From the NCBI RefSeq assembly GCF_001514495.1, contig NZ_BCNM01000013.1, forward strand, positions 62,001 to 126,000: a stretch of DNA of 64,000 nucleotides, in the 5' to 3' direction. Every line of letters starts with the position of its first letter. Position 1 is the first letter of the stretch. Both the position numbers and the translations under genes were made by a program. Source of the DNA: Paenibacillus pabuli NBRC 13638. GTDB lineage: Bacteria > Bacillota > Bacilli > Paenibacillales > Paenibacillaceae. The notes beneath the pieces were generated by a model. It was not told where the DNA came from, searched no databases, and worked only from the letters and a program-made list of their open reading frames with translations. Below, in pieces: positions 50,537-57,712 of this stretch.

Positions 50537-51999
50537 TATTTCGCTCCCTTTACAGCGGCAAGTGGTTTACATTTGGCTACAACTTGAGCCAGACCTGCGC
50601 CGGTAACACTATCAATAATTTCATCGACATTTTTATACGCTTGCGGGGATTCATCAATAATGGATTCCAGTGAACGCTGATTCACTACGATCTCATCTGC
50701 TGTACCCACACCCAGCGCCGAGGCAAAATCCTCTACGGTAACCAATCGCTTCGTGGCTGTACGTGAACGTATGCGTCCTGCTCCGTGACAGATCGAATAA
50801 TAGTTATCGGCTCCTTCGGGCTGGCCTACCATGATATACGAAGCGGTACCCATTGAACCAGGAATAAGAGCAGGATGACCTGTCGCCAGGTATGGCTTGG
50901 GATTATCTGGATGCCCTGCAGGCAATGCCCGTGTAGCCCCTTTGCGATGCACAAAGACCGAGTCCTGATCTGCGTGTGATTCCTCCCATGCATAATTGTG
51001 CATCAGATCATATAGGGCACGGAATTCGCATTTCGGACCAAACACATCCCGAAACGCTTCACGAATGGCATAAGCAATCAGATGGCGGTTCACCACGGCA
51101 TAATTCAATGCAGAATACATCATATTGACATAATGGCGACCTTCCGCATGTTCAAGCGGAGCAAAAACCAGTCTTGGGTCGGAGGTTCCCAGCCCATTAC
51201 GCTGCATTACTTTAGCTATGGCCGAGGAACTGGTTTGGCTTACATATCCGCCCCAGGCCCGGGAACCAGAATGGATCATAACAACAATCTGTCCATCGTA
51301 AAGACCCCAAGCTTCTGCAATTTCCCGATTTTCCTCGGCAATCTCAATCGCTTGAATCTCGGCAAAATGGTTGCCTCCACCCAAGGTTCCCAGCTGGCGA
51401 TGAGCACGATGCCACGTCATATCCGGTACATGGTTTAACACTTCCTCATCATAGCTAAATTTGCTGCTTTCTACATGGGTGATGGAGGTCGATTTTTTTG
51501 GTGTATAACTGTCCGGAATATATTTTTTGGGTAAGCCATGCAACCCCTTGCGTACAATATGCTCCAGGCGGATATCCGAGAAATGACCACGCTGATTCGC
51601 CTCCATCGGCAGCACTTTCTCAATGGCCTTTACGAGTTTACGGCGCAGCTTAACATCTTTCAGGTCGTCCTTATGCAAATTGGTCATATGCACCCGCATG
51701 CCACAGCCGATGTCACTGCCGACGATGGATGGAGATACATAGCCACTCTTGGCATCCCATACCGCCGTCGTTCCGATGCAGGTACCTACACCGACATGCA
51801 CGTCAGGCGTGTAACTCATGTAGGAAATACCGGGAATTTGCAAATTATTATTCGCCATCTCGAACACCTTGTAATCCAATGAAGAGAATAGCTGTTGTGC
51901 CGCATATACCGTTAAGTCCCCAGCAGGCAGTTTAACTTCATGTCGGTAGCCACCTATGGGTTCGTTTTGACTTGTAAATAAATTAGGTTGTGTATTCAT
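50536..51999 (-). CDS. rtcB: RNA ligase RtcB family protein
   Basis: 487 aa GTP/Mn2+-dependent RNA 3'-phosphate ligase. Metal and guanylylation residues fall in DVHVGVGTCIG, GSDIGCGMRVHM, LGGGNHFAEIQ, MIHSGSRAWG and the guanylylated-His motif ICHGAGRIRSRTATKR. It joins 3'-phosphate or 2',3'-cyclic-phosphate ends to 5'-OH ends, as in tRNA or rRNA repair. No archease or RtcA gene is adjacent; an AAA+ ATPase follows in its place. The ATG follows GGAAGGAATAATACACATTT, with a long spacing of about 13 nt. A terminator at 52105-52142 isolates it from upstream transcription, so its promoter should lie in 52000-52100. Confidence 0.94.
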   Translation of the reverse strand: MNTQPNLFTSQNEPIGGYRHEVKLPAGDLTVYAAQQLFSSLDYKVFEMANNNLQIPGISYMSYTPDVHVGVGTCIGTTAVWDAKSGYVSPSIVGSDIGCGMRVHMTNLHKDDLKDVKLRRKLVKAIEKVLPMEANQRGHFSDIRLEHIVRKGLHGLPKKYIPDSYTPKKSTSITHVESSKFSYDEEVLNHVPDMTWHRAHRQLGTLGGGNHFAEIQAIEIAEENREIAEAWGLYDGQIVVMIHSGSRAWGGYVSQTSSSAIAKVMQRNGLGTSDPRLVFAPLEHAEGRHYVNMMYSALNYAVVNRHLIAYAIREAFRDVFGPKCEFRALYDLMHNYAWEESHADQDSVFVHRKGATRALPAGHPDNPKPYLATGHPALIPGSMGTASYIMVGQPEGADNYYSICHGAGRIRSRTATKRLVTVEDFASALGVGTADEIVVNQRSLESIIDESPQAYKNVDEIIDSVTGAGLAQVVAKCKPLAAVKGAK

Positions 52000-52104
52000 A
52001 AATGTGTATTATTCCTTCCTGTACGTTCAGCTGATTCGGTTCATTTCAAACATTGAACCTAACGTTCTTCCGAAATTTATATTCATATCCATGTTCAGTA
52101 CAAC

Positions 52105-52142
52105 AAAAAAAGAAGTCACAGACAGTTCGCCCGTGACTTCTT
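52105..52142 (-). terminator. Terminator upstream of rtcB
   Basis: On the minus strand AAGAAGTCAC and GTGACTTCTT form a 10-bp perfect stem followed by TTTTTGTTG. It ends the short transcript that begins at 52399. Confidence 0.85.
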
Positions 52143-52263
52143 CATGACAATAAGGGAAAACAAAAGCAGCATGAGCATGCCGCGTCTGTTCTCCATTGCT
52201 ATATAAGCCGAGAGTAGCATATCGATTAATAACGCTCCAACCATAAACGATATGCATCTTCCC

Positions 52264-52365
52264 CTATGTCGCCCGTATGAGGCCAAAGAGACGATGAACT
52301 GGATATACAGTTGTGTCTGTGCTTCGTAGTGTCTTTGTGAATTTCAAATCATAACCAGCCATCAT
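52264..52365 (-). CDS. Candidate 33-aa small ORF, amber-ended
   Basis: Starts ATG 52365, 9 nt after GGGAGG, downstream of a TTGACA/TAATAT promoter, and encodes MMAGYDLKFTKTLRSTDTTV...LFGLIRAT ending in TAG. The reading frame stays open for 79 further codons after the TAG, up to 52027, but the second part runs through a terminator hairpin. It may be a genuine micro-protein, a leader or a nonsense-mutated gene. No family recognised. Confidence 0.4.
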   Translation of the reverse strand: MMAGYDLKFTKTLRSTDTTVYPVHRLFGLIRAT

Positions 52366-52398
52366 ATCTCTCGGCCTCCCTTCATCAATATTATGTTT

Positions 52399-52428
52399 AT
52401 ATTAAGCGGACTTGTTTCAGTGTGTCAA
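52399..52428 (-). promoter_or_regulatory. Promoter of the small transcript upstream of rtcB
   Basis: Minus-strand TTGACA (52423-52428, perfect -35), 18-bp spacer, TAATAT (52399-52404). It is followed by a short leader and GGGAGG. Confidence 0.6.
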
Positions 52429-52502
52429 CCCTTTTCTTGGAAATACTCCAGCGTGTATGCTCATTCGTTTTCGGTTGTATGCCACATAAAAGAATTAAAA
52501 AA

Positions 52503-52527
52503 CAGGGCCTGTAAGGAACAGACCCTG
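52503..52527 (-). terminator. Terminator of terC
   Basis: CAGGGTCTGT/ACAGGCCCTG stem (one mismatch) with loop TCCTT, followed on the minus strand by TTTTTTAATTC. It is 45 bp past the terC stop. Confidence 0.8.
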
Positions 52528-52571
52528 CCTACTTGAGCATATCATGATGTTAGATATCACTTCGTAATTCA

Positions 52572-53390
52572 CTATTTCCCAGCTTGTTTTTCCAATTCTC
52601 CTACAGGGTTCTCCTCTTCTTTTTCAGGAACTTTGGAGGACAGGAACCAACCGCATACGGCTATGGTAATCAATACGATATAGAAACCGAATTTCCAAAT
52701 TTTATTTTCCGGGAAATGCTCATCCAGAACACCCAGTGAGGGGTGTGCAAGTGTAATAACAGCCAATTTAACCCCGACCCAACCTACAATAACGAAGGCA
52801 GCAACTTCAAGCCCTGGACGGGAATGGAGCAGTTTCACGAAGAACGAAGCTGCAAAACGCATAATGACCAGACCAATGAATCCTCCGAGGAAGATGACGA
52901 TAAACTGTCCACCATCAAGTCCGCCAATAGGAGGCAATCCACTAGGAGGCAAAGCCACAGCAAGTGCAACAGCTGCTAAAATGGAGTCCACAGCGAATGC
53001 GATATCTGCCACTTCCACCTTAAATACAGTCATCCAAAAACCGGATTGTCTTTTTGGTTTTTTGGTTGTGGAATCAGCCGCTTCATCTGTTTTGTTTCGG
53101 CTTCCCAACACCTTTTTGACAATGTGGTTAATAGAGATATATAACAGGTACAGGGCACCAATCGCTTGAACTTGCCACACGTCCACCAGGAACGAGATCA
53201 GGAACAGTGAACCCAATCGGAAAATGAAAGCCCCCATCAAACCATAAAACAGCGCTTTTTTGCGTTTATCATCAGGTAAGTGCTTAACCATTATGGCAAG
53301 AACTAGTGCATTATCCGCTGCAAGTAACCCCTCCAGGACTACTAAGACGACAAGTACCCACCCATACTCCAATAATAATGATAACTCCAA
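52572..53390 (-). CDS. TerC family membrane protein (Mn2+ exporter type)
   Basis: About 272 aa with seven to nine transmembrane helices. The TerC signature is the acidic intramembrane pair in LEGLLAADNALVLAIMVKHL and the later VEVADIAFAVDSILAAVALA. Members such as Alx, MeeF/MeeY and YkoY export manganese or load it onto secreted enzymes. The start is TTG 53390, 6 nt after GGGGGAG; the reading to ATG 53444 would run into the riboswitch platform. A yybP-ykoY manganese riboswitch precedes it, which strongly supports a manganese role. Confidence 0.93.
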   Translation of the reverse strand: MELSLLLEYGWVLVVLVVLEGLLAADNALVLAIMVKHLPDDKRKKALFYGLMGAFIFRLGSLFLISFLVDVWQVQAIGALYLLYISINHIVKKVLGSRNKTDEAADSTTKKPKRQSGFWMTVFKVEVADIAFAVDSILAAVALAVALPPSGLPPIGGLDGGQFIVIFLGGFIGLVIMRFAASFFVKLLHSRPGLEVAAFVIVGWVGVKLAVITLAHPSLGVLDEHFPENKIWKFGFYIVLITIAVCGWFLSSKVPEKEEENPVGELEKQAGK

Positions 53391-53427
53391 AATTGACTCC
53401 CCCTTAGTATCCTTATGATGTACAAAA

Positions 53428-53461
53428 AAAAGGACCTTTACCATCGCTGGTAAGGTCCTTT
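53428..53461 (-). terminator. Second hairpin of the riboswitch expression platform
   Basis: AAAGGACCTTACC and GGTAAAGGTCCTTT pair around AGCGAT with a single bulged base, followed by T8 on the minus strand. It is a strong intrinsic terminator 40 bp upstream of the terC start. Confidence 0.85.
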
Positions 53462-53474
53462 ATATTCACGAAAA

Positions 53475-53596
53475 GAGACCTTTACCCAGCATGAAAACTT
53501 GGTAAAGGTCTCGCTAACAACAAAATTGCTGCCAATAAAGCCGGGGATGTAATCCCGAACTGACGACTTTACTGTGAAAGCTACTCCCCTTTAACA
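53475..53596 (-). ncRNA. yybP-ykoY manganese riboswitch
   Basis: On the minus strand the conserved 5' strand TTAAAGGGGAGTAG (53581-53594) and 3' strand GCGAGACCTTTA (53503-53514) pair as P1 (AAAGG/CCTTT). CGTCAGTTCGGG and CCCCGGC lie between them, as in yybP-ykoY aptamers. The 3' strand GAGACCTTTACC (53501-53512) can instead pair with GGTAAAGGTCTC (53475-53486), forming a hairpin followed by TTTT. In known members Mn2+ stabilises P1 and turns expression on. The downstream gene is a TerC exporter, as expected. Confidence 0.9.
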
Positions 53597-53644
53597 TCAG
53601 GAATATGTAGTTTTTAGTTGAAACGGGTTCAATAACCTGTTCTC

Positions 53645-53673
53645 ATCATATTCATAACGATATGCAAAGTCAA
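53645..53673 (-). promoter_or_regulatory. Promoter of the riboswitch-terC transcript
   Basis: Minus-strand TTGACT (53668-53673), 17-bp spacer, TATGAT (53645-53650). The -35 overlaps the stop codon region of the upstream gene at 53670. Confidence 0.75.
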
Positions 53674-53984
53674 GCTTTATTTGAATGTTTACGATCCAGT
53701 TTGCGAAAGACGAACCAATCATAGACGAAATTCCCCAGCGGGATAAACGAGACAAAAAATATAGCAATCGGACGGCGTAAACGCCACTTTTGCGTAGTAT
53801 AAAGACTAACCATAAATAACAAATACATCAGAAATAAAAAACCGTAAATATTGCCAAACCATACGACCGCTTGAGGCATAATCCCCGCATCTCGTAATGG
53901 AAAAGCAACAAACAACAACAGCACATATGAAAGCCCCTGCAACCACAACATCAGTCGAAAACGCCCAAGTGGTGAATGTAACAT
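53670..53984 (-). CDS. DUF3817 family membrane protein
   Basis: About 104 aa with three transmembrane helices. Family pattern: LGRFRLMLWLQGLSYVLLLF, then VVWFGNIYGFLFLMYLLFMV, then FFVSFIPLGNFVYDWFVF. Its function is unknown; actinobacterial members are small integral membrane proteins. AGGAGGAAA precedes two ATGs (53987, 53984), and 53984 has the better spacing. It carries the terC promoter in its 3' end. Confidence 0.82.
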   Translation of the reverse strand: MLHSPLGRFRLMLWLQGLSYVLLLFVAFPLRDAGIMPQAVVWFGNIYGFLFLMYLLFMVSLYTTQKWRLRRPIAIFFVSFIPLGNFVYDWFVFRKLDRKHSNKA

Positions 53985-54231
53985 CATTTTCCTCCTGCTT
54001 CTCATACACATGACAAATGACTTGCAACCTGTTCAGTATATCACAAAAAGGCAGTTCTCCCACGCTAACAGAGGTAGCATTTTATCCCTTCCATATGTTT
54101 TCCATTCAGACTCGTCGTTCTATTCAAAGATTTTAGTTCACGCCGATATTTCACAGGAGCCAAATCCACTCCAAACACATAGGATATATGACGAAGATTG
54201 TTACGAATGTGGGACAAGGAGGAGCCTGTTA

Positions 54232-55332
54232 ATGAAAATAGCTATGGTAGCGCCTGAAAAACTGCCTGTGCCAGGTAACGGCTCAGTTGAAATCTGTATT
54301 CTGGGTATTGCTCGCGAACTTGCACTCCGTCATCAGGTGACGATCATCAGCCGTCAGATGCCAGACCTTGCTATGACAGAGCGAATCGATGGTATTACGA
54401 TCAGACGCGTGCCTGCAACCAGCCCTGCCGAGTACACCAAGTCAGTCATCCGTTTGCTGAAAATTCACCCCTTCGATCTGATCCAGGTAGATAACAGACC
54501 TTATAGCATGGCTGCCGTTAAACGCGCTTTTCCCCACTTGCCTGTGGTCCTCTATCTTCACTCGTTAACCTTTGCACAACCCGGGTCTGCCAGATTAGCG
54601 CTGTTAAAACAAGCCAATTGGATTGGCATCAATAGTCAATCCCTGAAACAAAGGCTTGGTCGCAGATTTCCTTCCCTGAAAAGACGTATGGGTGTCATAC
54701 CACTGGGCGTGGACCTGGGCCGCTTCTTGCCTGCAAATAAAGGAGAACAGCAGCTTCTGCAGAAACAATTCGGTATTTCGGGGCCATTCTCCATCCTTTA
54801 TGTGGGCAGATTGATTCCCGGGAAGGGCGTGGATGTGCTGATTCGCGCAGTATCCCTTCTTCAGCGACATATACCCGTACAATTGATCGTTGTTGGCAGA
54901 GGACCTCAAGCATACGTCCGCAAACTTCGACAGCTTGCCAAAAAATTAAAGGTTGATACATCCTTTCGGGGCCAGGTCGCCCATGAACACATCGACGTTT
55001 TGTACCGGGCAGCCGATTGCCTGGTTTGTCCTTCACAGAAACATGAGGCCTTTGGCCTGGTTAATGTGGAAGCTATGGCTTCCGGACTACCCGTCATCGC
55101 TTCGGACAATGGAGGCATTCGTGAGATCATTACATCCGGAAGTAATGGATATCTGGTGAAACCGTATAACGATCCCCAAAGTTTCGCTTTCTACCTGTAT
55201 AAACTGGCAGACAATCCTTCGCTCGCACGTTCTCTTGGAGAAGCGGGTCGTGTCCGTGCAGTTGAATATTTCAGTTGGGCCCGAACGGCCATCCAGCTTG
55301 AAGCGGCCTATACAAGGCTCATCCGCGATTAA
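54232..55332 (+). CDS. GT4 glycosyltransferase, spore-coat CotSA-like
   Basis: 366 aa, GT-B fold. N-terminal MKIAMVAPEKLPVPGNGSVE is the CotSA-type opening. The donor-binding half has GVIPLGVDLGRF, ILYVGRLIPGKGVDVLIRAV and the EX7E motif in HEAFGLVNVEAMASGLPVIA. It should transfer a hexose from a nucleotide sugar to a coat or cell-surface acceptor. Start ATG 54232 behind GGAGGAGCC; a long in-frame extension upstream to 54010 has no ribosome site and is rejected. It is not in an operon with other coat genes. Confidence 0.88.
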   Translation: MKIAMVAPEKLPVPGNGSVEICILGIARELALRHQVTIISRQMPDLAMTERIDGITIRRVPATSPAEYTKSVIRLLKIHPFDLIQVDNRPYSMAAVKRAFPHLPVVLYLHSLTFAQPGSARLALLKQANWIGINSQSLKQRLGRRFPSLKRRMGVIPLGVDLGRFLPANKGEQQLLQKQFGISGPFSILYVGRLIPGKGVDVLIRAVSLLQRHIPVQLIVVGRGPQAYVRKLRQLAKKLKVDTSFRGQVAHEHIDVLYRAADCLVCPSQKHEAFGLVNVEAMASGLPVIASDNGGIREIITSGSNGYLVKPYNDPQSFAFYLYKLADNPSLARSLGEAGRVRAVEYFSWARTAIQLEAAYTRLIRD

Positions 55333-55366
55333 ATGTTGGTACATTTCGTGCATTTCGTACTTTTCG

Positions 55367-55729
55367 TCAGGCTTTTTCGCGTGACTGCCAATCTGAAATA
55401 AAGCGATCCATATGCGGAACAGGGACATACATCATTTCAATTAGCTCTACAATAATCATATCTTTCATGGCAAATTTCACTTTAGCGCAGGTCTGTTGGC
55501 GGAAAGCATCATAGATTGCTGAACCAGTCCAGCAGCCGTGTGGAGTAAGGTTTGGATGATTAACAATATATCCAACTGTCCCGATCGGAGGGACGACTAC
55601 CTTAATCGCTTGACGGTCCAGCCGATTGTCGGGGTCTTTGACCAGAAACAGGGTATCACCTACATGTAAAGCTTCTACGCCATGATAATGTTCCATTCCA
55701 TACATGGCTGCAAATAATTTGGTACTCAT
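55367..55729 (-). CDS. HIRAN domain protein
   Basis: About 120 aa, essentially one HIRAN domain: LHVGDTLFLVKDPDNRLDRQ, AIKVVVPPIGTVGYIVNHPN. The domain binds DNA ends in helicases such as HLTF; stand-alone bacterial copies have no defined role. It has an additional C-terminal beta segment (KFAMKDMIIVELIEM). ATG 55729 lies 7 nt after AAAGGAGC. The neighbouring WYL regulator gene ends 51 bp upstream on the same strand, and they may be co-transcribed. Confidence 0.82.
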   Translation of the reverse strand: MSTKLFAAMYGMEHYHGVEALHVGDTLFLVKDPDNRLDRQAIKVVVPPIGTVGYIVNHPNLTPHGCWTGSAIYDAFRQQTCAKVKFAMKDMIIVELIEMMYVPVPHMDRFISDWQSREKA

Positions 55730-55779
55730 CACAAAAGCTCCTTTTACACATTTTTTCGAAATTTAGAAGGGGGCCGAAA

Positions 55780-56745
55780 TTATTGATCCTCCTCATAGTG
55801 CTTCATCCACTCTATGAGTTGTTTACGAATTTCTTTCCGATATTCTCGGGGCTCAAGAACTTCCGCTTCGGGGCCAAATTGATATAACCATTTCAGAAAT
55901 TCATGACTACTGTTCAGCGTAACTTCAAATAACAATCCACCATCTGCCATATCCGTCATTCGTGGACGAACAAACATCTCTTCTTCTTTTATGTAGGGGA
56001 CCACTTTCTCTGTGAATCTTACTTTGAAATGAATAAGCTTATCCCCACGATCGATGGACCACGTGTTTTTCATGAACTGCGTTATATTGAAATCACCCTT
56101 AACAAAATGCGTATGGGTTGGTGTAACGTCCAGAAAGCGACTGACCCTAAACAAGTGGACTTTCTGCAGCAAGTGGCAATAACCAATTAAATAGAAACGC
56201 TGATCACGCGGAATGAGGTAATAGGGATCTATGTCCCTGACCGTTATTTCATTATTCATAAGTGTATGATACTCGGTTCGAATCGTTTGCTGGTCCAGAA
56301 TGGCTTCAATAACTGGAATTAGCAGATTCGGATATCTTCCTTCTTCTCGATAGGCAGGAGTCCCCATACGAATAATACCCGCAATATTCTCTACAATGTC
56401 ACTATTTCTCGTTTTTAATTTGGTATGAGCTGACATTACCTTATCAAAAGCTGAATCAAATTCAGCCGGAAGTTGTGAGGTATCCACTACGGATGGGAGC
56501 ATAGAGAAGACCATCGCTTCCTGTTCTGTAAAGTCCAGAGGATACATGGCAAATTCGCCAATGAACCGATACCCTTTGCCATAACCCTCGTTCATAATAG
56601 GGGCAACCCTGTCCAAGATTCGGAGATCGCGATAAATCGTGCGCACAGTTGTACCGCATTTCACAGCCAATTCTTTGGCGGAAATTCCGGGATTCGCTTG
56701 TATAGCTTGAAGTATACGCAGCAGACGAATTAATTTCTCTGTCAT
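55780..56745 (-). CDS. YafY-type HTH/WYL transcriptional regulator
   Basis: 321 aa. N-terminal HTH (LIRLLRILQAIQANPGISAK, LAVKCGTTVRTIYRDLRILD), WYL domain (~140-215: DPYYLIPRDQRFYLIGYCH, VHLFRVSRFLDVTPT) and a C-terminal WCX region. The WYL domain binds single-stranded nucleic acid or nucleotide ligands in several defence and repair regulators. AAGGGGAGAAACTAC precedes the ATG. A perfect palindrome at 56792-56808, 47 bp upstream of the start, is a likely autoregulatory operator. Confidence 0.9.
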   Translation of the reverse strand: MTEKLIRLLRILQAIQANPGISAKELAVKCGTTVRTIYRDLRILDRVAPIMNEGYGKGYRFIGEFAMYPLDFTEQEAMVFSMLPSVVDTSQLPAEFDSAFDKVMSAHTKLKTRNSDIVENIAGIIRMGTPAYREEGRYPNLLIPVIEAILDQQTIRTEYHTLMNNEITVRDIDPYYLIPRDQRFYLIGYCHLLQKVHLFRVSRFLDVTPTHTHFVKGDFNITQFMKNTWSIDRGDKLIHFKVRFTEKVVPYIKEEEMFVRPRMTDMADGGLLFEVTLNSSHEFLKWLYQFGPEAEVLEPREYRKEIRKQLIEWMKHYEEDQ

Positions 56746-56791
56746 GTAGTTTCTCCCCTTCGATATTTTATCGGCAAGGAAAACTAGTTCC

Positions 56792-56808
56792 TTTAGTACA
56801 GTACTAAA
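56792..56808. promoter_or_regulatory. Palindromic operator upstream of the second WYL regulator
   Basis: TTTAGTAC-A-GTACTAAA, 8-bp perfect arms around one base. The partial copy CTTTAGTC follows immediately at 56810-56817. It is 47-63 bp upstream of the start at 56745. Confidence 0.55.
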
Positions 56809-56980
56809 TCTTTAGTCCCAAACTCATTTTCGCAATTTCACCTTATGTGTATAGTTCAATCGCACTTATTCGGCTTATTAAATATACATTCTCTTACTTG
56901 CTTGCGTAAAATATTAACCTCATGTCCTTATACCTACGTCTGAAAGCCTATGTAAATTTCAAATAAATAATAAAAAAAGC

Positions 56981-57004
56981 CTTGTCTCTTTGACCAGAGA
57001 CAAG
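56981..57004. terminator. Terminator after the 57.0-57.5 kb genes
   Basis: CTTGTCTCT (56981-56989) / AGAGACAAG (56996-57004) flanked by A7 on the left and T5 on the right, so it works in both directions. It lies 15 bp past the 57019 stop. Confidence 0.8.
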
Positions 57005-57018
57005 ACTTTTTCGTTTGT

Positions 57019-57213
57019 TTAATGGTGCAGTTGCACTAATTCGTTCAACACATGGACCATATGATCACACAGATCAGGGATATCTCCCATCTGTTCTTCA
57101 TTGACGCTTCGGTCAAAATGGACTTCAGCTGTGACATCGTACGTTGCTGGCTGTTCTTCAAATATATAATGAATGTGGTGCACCCTTCGTTGTTCCGGCC
57201 AGCTCTGCTGCAA
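57019..57213 (-). CDS. Small hypothetical protein, 64 aa, weak start
   Basis: Acidic His-rich peptide (RRVHHIHYIFEEQPATYDVT, ending VHVLNELVQLHH). No family recognised. The only start is TTG 57213, with AAGGAG 13 nt upstream inside the end of the previous gene. Its reading frame opens upstream of that start, so it may instead be the 3' half of the 57221-57517 gene after a frameshift. It is followed by a terminator. Confidence 0.45.
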   Translation of the reverse strand: MQQSWPEQRRVHHIHYIFEEQPATYDVTAEVHFDRSVNEEQMGDIPDLCDHMVHVLNELVQLHH

Positions 57214-57220
57214 TACAGAG

Positions 57221-57517
57221 CTACGGCTCCTTAATAATCATGTTAAACCGCAGCCACAAACGACAACCCGCCTGCCCAACCGGTATCTCCAGAATCTCAG
57301 TTGCCAGTTCCTCTAGCGAGGTGCTCAGTACTACTTCACCTGTGACTTCTGGGCAATCTCTTAGGCAAAATTGCAACATGAACTCTCTCGACATGCCAGC
57401 CATCTCCAACCGATCCTTCCGATCCGTTATGGAAATGAGTTCATCCAGATTATCTAGATCATACAAGTGATTTTCAAAGCCTACTTTCAAATTGTCGTAT
57501 ATCGTTGGATCAAACAT
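57221..57517 (-). CDS. Hypothetical protein, about 98 aa
   Basis: Soluble, acidic protein of unknown family (YDNLKVGFENHLYDLDNLDE, MSREFMLQFCLRDCPEV, LWLRFNMIIKEP). The composition suggests a small alpha/beta fold. ATG 57517 has only a weak AGGT-type ribosome site; a longer reading to 57619 lacks one too. It ends 7 bp before the TTG of the next small ORF in another frame, and the two may be one split gene. Confidence 0.55.
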   Translation of the reverse strand: MFDPTIYDNLKVGFENHLYDLDNLDELISITDRKDRLEMAGMSREFMLQFCLRDCPEVTGEVVLSTSLEELATEILEIPVGQAGCRLWLRFNMIIKEP

Positions 57518-57651
57518 CAGCGAACCTGCTTTCTTGTGCAAATTGTACCTATAGCTATCATAACGAATAATACCGCTATGCAGCAATCTGTCATAACTCA
57601 AAACCACAATACATTCCATCGCATTGTCTTGGCTTCACGTAAGGAACATAA

Positions 57652-57678
57652 AAAGCCCGGTCGCCATGACCGGGCTTT
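57652..57678 (-). terminator. Terminator of the L25/Ctc gene
   Basis: AAAGCCCGGTC (57652-57662) / GACCGGGCTTT (57668-57678), 11-bp perfect stem, followed on the minus strand by TTATGTTCC. It is 35 bp past the ctc stop. Confidence 0.75.
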
Positions 57679-57712
57679 CGTAAAAGTACAGAATATTGGA
57701 CATTCTGATCCT

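Larger units (their letters stand above)
52000..52571. other. 572-bp region between terC and rtcB
   Basis: Reading on the minus strand it holds, in order: the terC terminator (52503-52527), a promoter (52399-52428), a 33-codon ORF with a good ribosome site (52264-52365), an inverted repeat GCATATCG/CGATATGC (52217-52224, 52248-52255), a terminator (52105-52142) and the rtcB leader. The layout is a short independent transcript of about 280 nt. Confidence 0.6.

Noticed and set aside
49277..50587. 436-codon open frame on the plus strand
   Set aside because: Fully antisense to the AAA+ ATPase gene, with no family resemblance and no ribosome site.
52027..52257. 76-codon ORF upstream of rtcB as an independent gene
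   Set aside because: Its ATG directly abuts GGGGAAG with no spacing, and the ORF runs through a strong terminator hairpin. It is mentioned only as the possible continuation of the amber-ended ORF.
54010..54231. N-terminal extension of the CotSA-like glycosyltransferase
   Set aside because: The frame is open, but the extension has no ribosome site and no family similarity. GGAGGAGCC directly before ATG 54232 and the family-typical MKIAMVAPEKLPVPG mark the start.
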